NCBI GenBank assembly: GCA_015680685.1
Contig: MNCI01005876.1
Location: 2,038-66,037 of the forward strand
Source: Gnetum montanum
Lineage: Eukaryota > Streptophyta > Gnetopsida > Gnetales > Gnetaceae
DNA length: 64,000 nucleotides
Reading direction: 5' to 3'
Below the pieces are notes generated by a model, which saw only the letters and a list, made by a program, of their open reading frames with translations, made no database searches and was not told where the DNA came from. The translations under genes and the position numbers were made by a program. This document shows positions 47,890 through 58,980 of the stretch, piece after piece. Each line of letters opens with the position of its first letter. The stretch's first letter is position 1.

Positions 47890-49500
47890 ATGACCAAACT
47901 TGTTCTTGACATATACACTCCAGCTCTAGTCCAGCTCAAGTGCTTCCTCCTATCCCAGTCCATTGTTCATGTAATCGCCATCTGCACACACAACATAGTT
48001 ACAAATGAGCAAGGATAGGTAAGCCACAATGCAGTTGTTACCTTGACTCGATATAAAGTGCATTGGCTGAGTTGTGGTTATGGTAGAAATTGGGTTAGAG
48101 GTTTATCATTGATAACTACCCAAGGTGTAGGGGTGATACAAGTAGTAGAATGGAACAATTTTTGATAAGGCCCCCACAACTAAGAGCGAACCTCTGGTAG
48201 AAATAGGGTGGAAAAGTATAGGGAACAAGAAAAATGGGAAAAATAACAACGATGATGCTAATAAAATGGATGTCATGGATGGGGATGAAATGAGAAATTA
48301 CTGATTGCAAGAAATTTTTAAGGAGAAGAATTTAAAAATTACATCATAAAGGAATGTTAGTGGATCCTCCCCAAAGTAGGCTCATGCCTTTTATGCCCTG
48401 ACAAACTGCCAAACCAAACAGCCCGTAGGCTCTAGGAATGACATATGGAAACAATGGTTAAAGACTTACCCACAAGAATTTACCAAGGAAAAACAATGTA
48501 TCAACAAAAATATAGACTAATCATAAAATCGGTAATGAGGTGGGAAATGGAAAGAAAGATGAAGAGTAGAAAATGGAATGGAATCCCAAGAGCAAGGTTG
48601 TATAAAGTCCCTTGTGTATTTTATGGTTAAGATGATTGAGTAAAACTTATTCCAAAGCTAGTCTCAAACCAACCACATTCAGTGACCTCGCATTAATACA
48701 CTTNCAGTCTCAAACCAACCACATTCAGTGACCTCGCATTAATACACTTGACCAATCCATCCTCTTGAAGCAACAAGAATGCTTCCCCAAAGAGTCACCA
48801 CCATTCCAAGGAGAGAAAGATAGAGAAGCAGGAAGCAAGAAAGGGCCTTAGTTAGAGGGATCCTTCAGGCATGGGTAACATGTCTTTCCAGTGCCATAAC
48901 CAGTACTTGTAGCCCATATTTCTTTATTATGTCTAAGGGGTGTGCTTTGAAAATTAACTAGTTTTTTTTTCTTTTTTTGTGTGAGAACCACACCATGCAA
49001 AGACTTATTTTTATTCACTCGGCTTCCTAATATTTGATTAATGGCAGAATGGAAAAAAACCCATGAAAAGCATCCAAGTACCCAAGAGAATAGCCAGCAC
49101 ACATGCATTGAATCCCCTTAAAGTCACACCCTTTTCATCCATTGAGTCCTTCCTTGGTTTGAAGAATACTAAGCCACCAATTCATTAATAAGTTTATTTA
49201 GAAAAAAGGATAGTACAGTTCCAAAACCAAGGAAGACCACAAAGTTGAATGGATGAATGGGCGATATGGACTCATTGCCTATTTTATTAAAAGAACTATA
49301 TCTTAATATCAACATTGAAAATAAAAGGTAAAAACCAAACATTAGCAATCAACATTATTATAGTACAATCCACCATCATGAGCACTTATTATATGATGAA
49401 TGAAAGTAATTCAAAAAAATAAATAGTAAAAATGGTAACGATGGTGTAAAATAAAAAATAAGTAAATATGAAAAATGTGTAAAACAAAAATACAAAAGGA
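47890..49500 (-). other. Element D post-integrase spacer
   Basis: It is homologous, on the minus strand, to the post-integrase spacer of A and C. For example ggcccccacaac near 48170 matches the gttgtgggggcc of A at 25268, and the gtggatcctccc block at 48361 matches C at 57941. No intact ORF. An assembly join lies at 48704. Confidence 0.6.
48660..48749. other. Probable assembly join: identical 44-bp copies around a single N
   Basis: 48660-48703 and 48706-48749 are identical, with N at 48704. This looks like unmerged overlapping contig ends. Confidence 0.85.
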
Positions 49501-50800
49501 ACTGAGGGCTTTGAATGGTTAGCATTGGTGGTCGTCTCCCCCATGACTAAGGTGGTAGGAGGCAATCCGAAATAGGAAGCAAGGTTGTCTACCAACAAAG
49601 GTAGCATTGGTATTAGTTATCCTAGGCTCATGGAAAGGTTTGGTTTGTTGGATGTTGATCAATAGTTTCTTGTCCAAGCTCTCAAATTTGTAAATCATCA
49701 TGGCCCCTGAAGAAAAAGTTGCATTAATGATATAAGGTCCTTCCCATAGCATTTGAAATTTAGTTCATTGTGGCATGTGTGAGATTCCAGTAGAGAACCT
49801 TATCTCTTGGTTGATATTTAACTTTCCTAATCCTTAGGTCATGACGTTGTTTATTAAAAGCCTTGTGTAATTCGTTAGATGATAGGGTGACTAGTCAATT
49901 CTCATCTAGCAAGTTAAGGTTCATTAGCCGTTCTTTTTGTGCTAGATCAAGGTCAAGGTTGAGATCACATGCCATGGATAGTGTATGGAGTTCTTCTTGA
50001 GTAGGGAGTGTTGGAAGTTTACCATACACTAACTCATAGGGAGAGTAGCCTATAGGAAGTTTCCATGTGGAGCGGTATGCCCAAAGAGCATCGTTCAGTT
50101 TAGTGCTCTAATCTCTCCTATACTTGCTAATAGTTCTTGTCAATATCTTTGTAATCTCCCTATTGGTGACCTTGACTTGACCATTTTCTTGAGGTTGGTA
50201 TGGTGTAGTTAGTTTGTGCTCAACCCCTAAGCATTGCATTAATTTCTGAAAAGTCGCACGTGTGAAGTGTGTACCATTGTCTAAAATAAGTGCATGCAGC
50301 ATGTCAAACCTATTTATGACTTGTTGTTGAACAAATCGTGCAGCTGTAGATGATGTACAATCCTTAACGATGGCTACTTCTACCCATTTTATGAAGTAGT
50401 CAACAGTAAGAATGATGTAGGATTTTCCATTGAACATTGGTGTAATAGGCCCCATAAAATCAATTCCCCAAATATTAAAGGGTTCTAAAGGTTGAATCCA
50501 TTCTTGTGGACCCTCCATTCTAGCAGTCATTCCCCCATCACGTTGGCATCACTCACAAGATTGGACGAAATCATGGGCATCCTAGAACAATGTAGGCCAA
50601 TAATGTCCTACAAGCAAGACTTTAATGGTTCTTCGTCTCCTAGCATAATGACTGCCACAAGGACCCTCATGAGTGTCTTGGAGAACTCGTAATTGATCCA
50701 CCTCTGAAACATACCATCTAAACAAGCCATCGGGACATACTTTATAAAGTTTCCCATTGATCTCCATAAAATACTTGGCTCGATGAAGAAACTATTGTTT
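49500..50800 (-). pseudogene. Element D integrase
   Basis: The zinc-finger block lies at 50550-50767 (DTHEGPCGSHYA ... CQRDGG). The core at 50108-50530 has WGIDFMGPI, ILDNGTHF and NGQVKVTNREI. The catalytic Glu is Lys, a G-to-A change. The C-terminal part at 49519-49752 has GPYIINATFSSGAM and LINIQQTKPF. Confidence 0.92.
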
Positions 50801-50839
50801 CTTTTTAATGTCTAACCCTTGTGGTGTTTATAGTGTAAG

Positions 50840-52200
50840 GAGCTAGGTGAGAATACTACTATACTCATTTGTCTCCATGATCAATTGATTAGTTACTACA
50901 CCTGCAAAGAGGAGTTCATACGGGAAATAATCAAAGAGTGGATATTCATCCTCTTTGTTGTCCCATCGCAACCAAGATAAATGATTAGCAACTATGTTCT
51001 CAGCGCCTTTACGATTAATCATTGTAAGATCGAACTCTTGTAAGATTACAAGCCATCGTATGATGCAAGAGCTCACCATTGGTTTATTCATTAGGAACCT
51101 TATTGCACTATGATCTGTGTGTATGAATACCTTATAGCCTAAGACATAGTGCCTAAATTTTTCTAGTGTAAACACTACAGCCATTAATTCTCTCTCTATT
51201 GTGGTGTAGTTAAGTTGTGAACCAGCAACACTCCTACTTACATAGTGGATGTAATAAGAATATTTTTTGTCATCTAACTATGTACGTACAACTCCTAAAG
51301 CATAGTTGGACACGTCAGTCATTATGCGGAATGGTTTGGACTAGTCAAGAGATTGTAGAATGGGTGTTTCTATGAGCTTCTATTATAAAGTTTGGAAAGC
51401 TAGTTTGCATTCCCTAGTTGATTCGAAAGGTACGTCCTTTTTCATTAGTTTAACCAATGTTTTTGCAACCTTTGAGAAGTTCTCAATAAATCATCTATAG
51501 TAGCCAGTGTGTCCAAGGAATGACTGAATATCTTTTACAGTTTTAGGTTACTGAGTGATTCCTTGGATGATTTTAATCTTTTCGAGGTCTACCTTTATTC
51601 CTATTTGAGAAATCTTATGCCCTAATACGATGCCTTCTGGGACCATTAAATGGCTTTTTTTCTAGTTAAGCCTTAAGTTAGTTTCTACACACCGCTTTAG
51701 TACTTGCTCTAACCAATCCAAGGCTTGATAAAAGTTCGCTCTATAAGTGGAGAAGTCATCCATGAATACTTCCACACCATTTCCTATATGTTGCTGGAAT
51801 ATGCTTAGAACTAATTGTTGAAATGTTTTAGGGGCATTGCACAAGCCAAACAGCATTTGTTTGTATGAAAATGTTCCCCAAGGATTGGTGAACGTAGTTT
51901 TGGCTTGGTCTTTTGGGGCTATTTGAATTTGGTTATACCCACTATACTCATCCAGAAAACTATAGTAGTGATGCTCTACAATGGTGTCTAAGACTTGGTT
52001 GATGAATGGCAATGGAAAGTGGTCCTTGAATGTTGCCATATTCAGTAGCCTAAAATCTATACACACCCTCCATTTACCTTCCTTCTTAGGTACAATAACT
52101 AAGGGACTAGTCCATTCATTTTCAACAATGGGGTATATGAACCTGGCTTTTAGAAGTTGTTCAATTTCTTCCTTAACCACTTGCTTAGGCTTTGGGTTAA
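50840..52200 (-). pseudogene. Element D reverse transcriptase and RNase H
   Basis: RT at 51662-52180 is uninterrupted for 172 residues: SPLVIVPKKEGKWRVCIDFR, FKDHFPLPF, DEYSGYNQIQIAP, FGLCNAPKTFQ and EVFMDDFSTY. A stop separates it from the tether (GHKISQIGIKVDLEKI) and from SFLGHTGYY. RNase H runs to 50843 (TDVSNYALGVV, RELMAVVFTLEKF, FIHTDHSAIRFL). There are several in-frame stops in the tether. Confidence 0.93.
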
Positions 52201-52734
52201 GTCGCCTCTGCTGTTGTCATCGAGGATTCATGGAGGGATCGGTGTAAATTCTGTGTTGGCATATCCTAGGATCTATTTTAGTTAATTCAAGATATGACCA
52301 AGTGAAGGCTTTCAACCATTTTTTATCACTTTCAGCAGTCTCTCTTTTTGTTGAGAAGTGAGCGTAGCGTTAATAATTACCAATTTTCCATTCTCGAGAA
52401 ACATGTATTCCATATCAATGGATAATGATTTTAACTCAAGGGGCTCCTACTTAAACTTATTAGGGATTTCCAGCTTTCCCCAGTTGATATTTTGAATGTC
52501 AAGACTTTGAAGTTGGTGGTGGGCTTGCTCTAATGAGTCTATGCTATCGATGTAAGTGCAAGTCAAACCCTTAGTTGGTTCCATGCATATAGTTGAACTG
52601 CTCTCTTGATTAGCTGTCAGCCACTAGGTATCTTCTTATCTTGTGGCTGCTGCATATAGGCATCTTTGTATATTAGTCACTTGTGCACACTAATTGCATG
52701 CAGGCAATGTTAAGCGTTGTACAAACCATGACTT
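52200..52734 (-). pseudogene. Element D protease-RT linker
   Basis: A linker conserved with A and B (SLEQAHHQLQ, INWGKLEIPNK) on the minus strand. Confidence 0.7.
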
Positions 52735-53230
52735 CTACATGAAATTACACCCTGTGTCACTGTATGCAATGCATGGAACTTTCTTCTTCTCAATCTTTCC
52801 AAAAATATTTTCCTTTAATATTTTCAGGGAAAGTTCATAGATTCCTAGGCACACGTCAATTTTGCTTAGCCATGCTCTTCCCATTATGATTGGAAAGTCC
52901 CCCTTATTATTGTTCACTTGAATCACTAGGAAGTCAGTTGGATACGACCATCCACAAACAGTGGTGAAAATGTCCTCCACTAGTCATAATGGGATAGTGA
53001 TGGACTGGTCAGCCAACTCTAAATGAATGTTACTCTTTTTTAATAGAGGTAGGTTCCAGGCTTTGTATATTTCTTGAGAGATTAAGTTGACACCAGAACC
53101 TGAATCCAAAAGAGCTTTGCATGATTCCTTTCCCAGTGATTTGTAGATATATAAGAGGACTTCTAGGCTCAAAGAATTTCCTAGGAACATGACTAGCTTT
53201 TATCCAATCAATGACGACATGAGTTAACAT
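52735..53230 (-). pseudogene. Element D aspartic protease
   Basis: ALLDSGSGVNLISQEIYKAW carries the catalytic Asp near 53075-53100. It is followed by FLVIQVNNNKGDFPIIMGRA. The minus-strand segments 52984-53190 and 52735-52980 are separated by one stop. Confidence 0.9.
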
Positions 53231-53299
53231 GATCGTATGTGTTGAATGTGGCCTTTGGGTTGAAGGGAGTTCTGAAGTTTCGATTGGTGATGAGGTGTT

Positions 53300-55543
53300 T
53301 GAAGAATTAGCTGCTTGTGACTATAATGACTTGGTTGGACTGTTGGTTCTAAAGAAAGGTCTCTTCTTTGTGTAATTTTTTGGACCAATAGTAGGGTGAG
53401 AATTAACAGCCCTTGTAGCATTGTGTTACTGCGGTTGGGCAGGGAGCTCACCATGCATGACTGGAGTAGATGGTAATGGAGTTAAGGGTGGAAGAGATAC
53501 AGCTGGATGAGAAGGATGGTATGTTTATGGAACATCACCCCTAGGAGAAGGAGTCCTATAATACTCATGTGTTTGGTAATGAGGTTGAGGGGTGATGTGA
53601 CCAATAGAGTCACGTGGAGAGATTGGCTATTGCACGTAATAACCATATGAGTTAGGTTGATGGTAAGGATACTATTGGCATGGTAGTGGCATTCCCCATT
53701 ATTGTGGTGCTACCACTATTAATACTACTTAGTTGGTTATGGTGGAGTTCCAATTGGATACTACTTTAAGGGTTGGTGGAACTGTCTTGGGTTACCTTGG
53801 AGATAAGGTAACCTTCAGGGTGTTTGCCTTCTGTTCAATTCTGGGTTGAGTGCATACACCCTCGACTCCTGTAGATGTGAGATTACAGGGCAATATCCCT
53901 TAGGATGGTTGTATTGGCATATCTCGCATCCACTATCATTGTCTGTATTTGAATCCACAACCTCTTAGATGATGGAAACTTTGCCCTTACCCTTGTTGCG
54001 TGCATATTCCACTTCTCTCTTTTTTCTCTTTTCCCATTCACTCCCTTGCTCTCTAGACTCCTCTACTATTTTGAGCACGGTTTGAAATCTATTATCTAGG
54101 GAGTCCCAAATTTGGTCTACCTTTGTCGATACTTTTGATGCCAACTTTTGAATAGGCAAATTTTTCCTATTCACCCTCTCTTCGAGTGGTGACTCTTCTT
54201 CATCCTTACAAAATCTTACTCCTTTCTTTCAAAGGGAAGGATCTCTGTTATATTCCTCCACACTCTCTCTTTTCCTTAGCTCACCTTCCTCTTTAGCAGC
54301 TTGCTCCAATAATCTTTGGACTTGATGGATCCTAAGCTCAGATAGCCTTCCTTGGGCATATGTCCCAAGGGTTCTTCACGTTTCATGCCTAAGCCCATCT
54401 ACAAGATGGTTTAGTTGATCCCTCTATGAATAACCATTGCTAGGAAAACGATGTAATAATGCATAATATCATCCAATGGCAGCATCCAAGGGTTCATGCC
54501 CTTCTTGTTTCCATCCTTGGATTCGCGTTTTGTAGGTTAGACACTTGGGAGTACATTTGGTACTTATCGTTAAACAATTCTAACATGGTACTTCACCTAC
54601 GAATGGATTCCAGTTCTAAGGACCGGTACCAACTCTCCACTTCTTTGACTAGTGTTCGTGGGTTCATCGTGATCGTCCCGTCTGTGGTGTCTATGATGCC
54701 TATGTTGTTCCCTACTCTCCCTTCTTTCATGCTATGATTCTCTAGAGTGCCCTTGTCCCCTTTCCTGACTATTTCATCTATGACTCTCGTTTCTCCTACC
54801 CTTATCCTCATGGTCTTTTTCTTTGTGACTGCATCTAGATCCTGAAGGAGAGGGTGAAGAAGATGATGAAGGTGGAGAAGGAGGATCGTCACCACGATGG
54901 TGCTTGTTACCTTCTCTTCAATGGTCGTGGCCTCGATCACGGTTACGATCAGAATGTCCATCTTTGTCATGTGTTCATATTCCTTTTTCAAGCCCTTTGT
55001 GTTTGTCGATACCAGAATCCGAGTTATGGATAGTTGAGTGAAGATTCTGATACACAACCCCTTGACCCAAGTCAACAGGAGGAACATCATTGTGTGGGTG
55101 ACTACCTGAGGTAGGTTCACCACCCTCAGTTTTTATAACGTCTCTCCTGTTGTAAATCCCTTTAATGTTGTGCCTNTATAACGTCTCTCCTGTTGTAAAT
55201 CCCTTTAATGTTGTGCCTCCATGGGTTGATACTCTCTCGAGTCATGATCATGCACAACGTAGTTTGCCTGTAAGTGCTACATATCAATTCATGTGAGATC
55301 ACGAAGAAGCATGCCTGGAACCAAGTGATCGGGAGGTAACACTATGTTACCTTCTAAATCACGCCAACGCAGTTGTTCATCCTAGTGGATGATAAAGGTA
55401 AAATTTCATATATACTCATCGGGATGAACGTATACCATGTGAAACTGTTGAGGGACTGGTGGATTATCATGTGTACTACGCCTCCGATTGTTCCTTGTAT
55501 CAGACCTAGGTGGTGAAACACTTTCATACGAAGAAGGAGACAT
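53300..55543 (-). pseudogene. Element D gag
   Basis: The ATG at 55543-55541 opens MSPSSYESVSPPRSD, followed by a block aligned with A and B (VHPDEYI, DEQLRWRDLEGNI). A long charged Arg/His/Asp-rich segment spans about 54640-54990. It then changes frame directly to VKEVESWYRSLELESI near 54600-54650. The front of the capsid domain seen in A (TPRFEGGYNSD) is absent, so an internal deletion of a few hundred bases is inferred. A complete zinc knuckle CEICQYNHPKGYC lies near 53900-53945, then a Pro/His/Tyr-rich tail. Confidence 0.8.
55134..55218. other. Probable assembly join: identical 42-bp copies around a single N
   Basis: 55134-55175 and 55177-55218 are identical, with N at 55176. Same pattern as at 48704. 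Confidence 0.85.
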
Positions 55544-55667
55544 GATTGTCTATTCAGTGTGCTATGTATTATATATTATTATTATTTTTCCTTGTAACCA
55601 ACCCTAAGGCTTCATTCCAATGATGAGAAATATTTCCTAAGTTTTAATTAGTGCATAATCAATAATT

Positions 55668-55685
55668 TCCCTGGCAACAGTGCCA
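55668..55685 (-). promoter_or_regulatory. Element D primer-binding site (tRNA-Asp)
   Basis: The minus strand reads TGGCACTGTTGCCAGGGA, three transitions away from the tRNA-Asp complement. It is the best preserved of the four. Confidence 0.9.
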
Positions 55686-55686
55686 A

Positions 55687-56501
55687 TGATGAGCGGTGAG
55701 GTATCCCTAGGCTCAACCATACGAATACGAGCATCCACGCATAATTCGGTTGAATTCTAAGGACTAAGTGCTTATGCACTTTTGTGGAACAAGAACGGGT
55801 TAGTCAATCATTGTCTTCCCAAGCTTACTTGTATAGCATGATTGTATGGTTAAGTAAACTCGAGGTATATGATTTTTATATATTTTTATGTTTTATGGCC
55901 TGGTGCTACAAAGGGAGGAGAGAGATAAGTAAGTAACTAATTTAATTTAACTACTCAACTATGCTTTAAATAGTCCTAACACTAGCATTTTTTCTCACTT
56001 TCTGTACACATCTTGAACCAATGCAACACTGCTGGGATTACCAAATGCTAATCATTACTAGGTTACCAAGCATTACACACATGCTTGAAGTAATCATACT
56101 GAGTGTTCTTACTTATGAGAGTTATAGGGTGAGAGAGAGAACATTAATTAACTAAGGAAAGCATTAACTAACTACAATTAACATTAATTAATCCATTCTA
56201 GATGCTACAAGGTTTATCACAAAGTTCATCTTTATTACCGTACACAAGGTGTGCTCAAGTATACAATGCTCGAATGAGGATCCGCTCACTTTATGACTCC
56301 TACTGCGGGCATGTAAAAATAATTCTAACTCTAAGAGGGAGAAAAGGCAAGAGTTCAGGTAAGGGGCTAAGACTAATTAACAAACTACTCAACTAAAACT
56401 ACTCAAACCAAGTGTGCCCACTCTTATTTATAGGTGACAAGACAAGCCTCAATATTGCTTGGAAGGCCCCAATATCGTGTACCCAATATCATGACTCATC
56501 A
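55687..56501 (-). repeat. Element D 5' LTR
   Basis: The 815-bp LTR, in plus orientation here, runs tgatgagcggtgagg ... atgactcatca. On the minus strand its U3 contains GATATTGGG-type repeats (56462-56495) and a TATA (ctataaataag, about 56424-56434). Confidence 0.92.
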
Positions 56502-56506
56502 AGACA
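56502..56506. repeat. Element D target duplication, right copy (AGACA)
   Basis: Matches 47591-47595 exactly. Confidence 0.9.
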
Positions 56507-56949
56507 TTAACTCCAAAAATGTTAATAGTGATGCCATCATCTTTGTTGTGCTAGAATTGATAAATCTCGCCAAGGTACTACTCACCACTATATGAAAGAA
56601 TGGGCCTCAGAGGTGATGCCTTAAGTTGTGTTTGAACTAATTCTTGGGAAAATTTCATAAATAGTCTGAAGTTCATCTCCACTATGATCATGATCAATGT
56701 GGACTTTTCTTGAATGGCCATAAGGCTATTAGGGGACAACATGAGACATTGTCCCTACACGAGAGCTAGTGGTTTTGCAGCCTCTCCTTGGATCGACTAT
56801 CCAGTAGTAGAAGCCTCTTGATGAATGCTGAATGATTGGGCTTCCTACTCTTCATGTTTTGCACATTCACCTTGTTGGCCTTGGCCACCTTGTGGACCCT
56901 TAGCTGCTATTTTTGAAGGTTCTTCTTATGCACCTCTTTTTGGAACCAT
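56507..56949 (-). pseudogene. Element C extra 3' ORF, upstream part
   Basis: It starts at the ATG at 56949-56947 (MVPKRGA), comparable with MAPK in A and B. A Gln/Gly/Lys-rich segment and a weakly conserved segment lead into the element D insertion point. Several stops are present. The ORF resumes at 47590. Confidence 0.55.
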
Positions 56950-57127
56950 CTACAATCAAGCAAAGCTCAAGTGTTACTAAGGTTGTATTCTTTATCATTA
57001 ATTAGTTTATACCTTACTCGTTACCTTAGTTCATTAATTTCTTAATTCATATGATTGTAGAGTTAGAAATTTTTTTAAGAAAAATCCCCAAAAAGTGTCT
57101 ATCTCCTCGTATGACCTTACATAGTTG

Positions 57128-57130
<3 letters not shown>

Positions 57131-57169
<39 letters not shown>
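57131..57169. repeat. TC microsatellite next to assembly gap
   Basis: A perfect (TC)n run of about 39 bases ends in the N run. Confidence 0.95.
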
Positions 57170-57200
57170 NNNNNNNNNNNNNNNNNNNNNNNNNNNNNNN
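57170..57200. other. Assembly gap (31 N)
   Basis: Thirty-one unknown bases. The true length is unknown because the gap abuts a microsatellite. Confidence 0.98.
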
Positions 57201-57551
57201 TGGCTTATTATGATGGTTGTGGTCCCTTAGGTGGAAAAATTAAGGTTTCTAGTATTAATATGATTGATTATTCATGATAACACCTAAATTTTTTAACCCT
57301 CTTACCCTTATAATACCTTCTAGGTGATAGCAAATTATCAAAAATTGAAACAAGTTTTTCACGTAAGCATCCCCAATGACTAACTTAAACACTCCAGGTT
57401 CAGATAGGTTCAAACAACATAGAAATCAGAGCAGTAGAGGGGCAAAGATCACAAGTGGAAAGTGGGTGCATAGAGCTCTGAGTTGTAAGAGAAAATTTGA
57501 ACAACTCCCCTAGCAGAAAATGATGAAAGTGACGTTTGGCACTATGAAGGT

Positions 57552-57640
57552 CATATATATAGGTTTTGTGTGACTCAACGTTAGGTATCCAACATCACAT
57601 CCAACTTGATGTTGGGTAGTCGATGTTGGGGTCCATGAAT
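57552..57640 (-). promoter_or_regulatory. Element C putative internal U3-like promoter
   Basis: On the minus strand, repeats of a gatgttgg-type motif (57571-57632, including ggtatccaacatc on the plus strand) precede a TATA (cctatatatatg, 57551-57563). This is about 600 bp upstream of the extra ORF. The same ttggatayctaacatc motifs make up C's own LTR U3 (45105-45175; 62360-62440). A/B carry a different motif in both places. Confidence 0.45.
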
Positions 57641-58980
57641 AAGCAACAAATGGGGCAAATAAGCATGAAAATTGAAGCTCTATGATTGGTTGGAAAGTTT
57701 GTGGTTAGGTTCATAGTTCTAGGTAAGTGGAAAATCAATTTGAGGCACCGGAAGTGTAAGAAGGTGGAGTCATTGACATAAAAATCTTTGGAAGACATAA
57801 GAAAAAGGATGTTAAATTGAGGTTGTGGAAAAAATCAATTATAGGATAAGGGAAATGACAAAATATAACAATTAAGCACATGGAAGGTGAAGAATGATGT
57901 GGTTGTGTCAAACAAGTACAAGTCACAAAAGTTACACCAGTGGATCCTCCCTAAAGCAGGCTCTAGCCTATGATGCCCTTGTGTAACCACACGTAAAAAT
58001 GTCTGTAGGCATGAAAGGGGTTGAATGCAATGCATACCTATGAAATAAAACACACATGTTAAATTCACCAGTATGAGATAATAGCTCTATGTTGCACAAA
58101 ACCACAAGTTATGATCACACAGACACCAAGATGAGATGGACTATAGAAAGGATTGCAGAAATTGGGACATGAGGTGTCTTACCATGGTCACAATGAAACC
58201 TTATGTGTTATTAATGGTTAAATAATCATAAGTCCTTCTTTCCAAGATTCAAACCAAATCCACACCACATTACAGTGATATCACATTGTTTCATCATGTC
58301 AGTGGACAACCATAAGACTATCATAGTTGTGAGGAGTAACATCACTTTACATATGTCCAAGGGAGAAGATTTTTTTGATGGCACATTTTTTTTGGATTCT
58401 GAGAAGCCATCAACTTTCAAACATGGGTACATGTATTTCCAGTGGGACCCATAGAAGTTTATTCAGTGCCATTTTAGGTTACTCTTACTCTCATTTTTCA
58501 TTAGATCTACAAGGATATGGTTACAACCTCAACAACATGATAGAACATATAGAAGTGCCAAAGAGAATCCACAAATCTCCTTAATGTCATACCCCTTACA
58601 TTCCACCTTGGTTCTGCACTCTTCTACTTGGACACAATGATTATGAAGTTATTTCTAGTCTCATGGTAAAAAAGGATGTCATTATGACCAAAGCAAGAAC
58701 CTCTTATTAATGGAACGGGTGGATGGATGGCATGGCCTCAATGTCCAAATAATTAGTCCCCTATGACTTGACAACATAGAGAAAACCTCACCTTAATGGG
58801 CTACATGATTGTTTTATTCACAAGCGAGATTACATAACAAAGAAAATGAAAACAATGACTCAAAAAAACTGGAAGAAATAGGAAAATTTGCATCAAGAAG
58901 TAGGAAAATGACAAAACATTGTAAAACAAATAGATGAAAAGCACTTAAGAATCTTGAAGATTAGAATGGGGGATGACCCC
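57641..58980 (-). other. Element C post-integrase spacer
   Basis: It is homologous to the spacer of D (48361-49150). No coding similarity. It joins gag directly near 58980, so the deleted pol should have lain here. Confidence 0.55.

Larger units (their letters stand above)
47596..56501 (-). mobile_element. Element D: Ty3/gypsy retrotransposon nested in C
   Basis: It is bounded by TGATAAGTGG...CATGACTCATCA and flanked by the perfect duplication AGACA (47591-47595, 56502-56506). On the minus strand the order is 5' LTR, tRNA-Asp primer site, gag, protease, reverse transcriptase, RNase H, integrase, spacer, truncated 3' LTR. It is the least decayed pol in the window. The extra ORF, polypurine tract and U3/R of the 3' LTR are missing. 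Confidence 0.9.
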
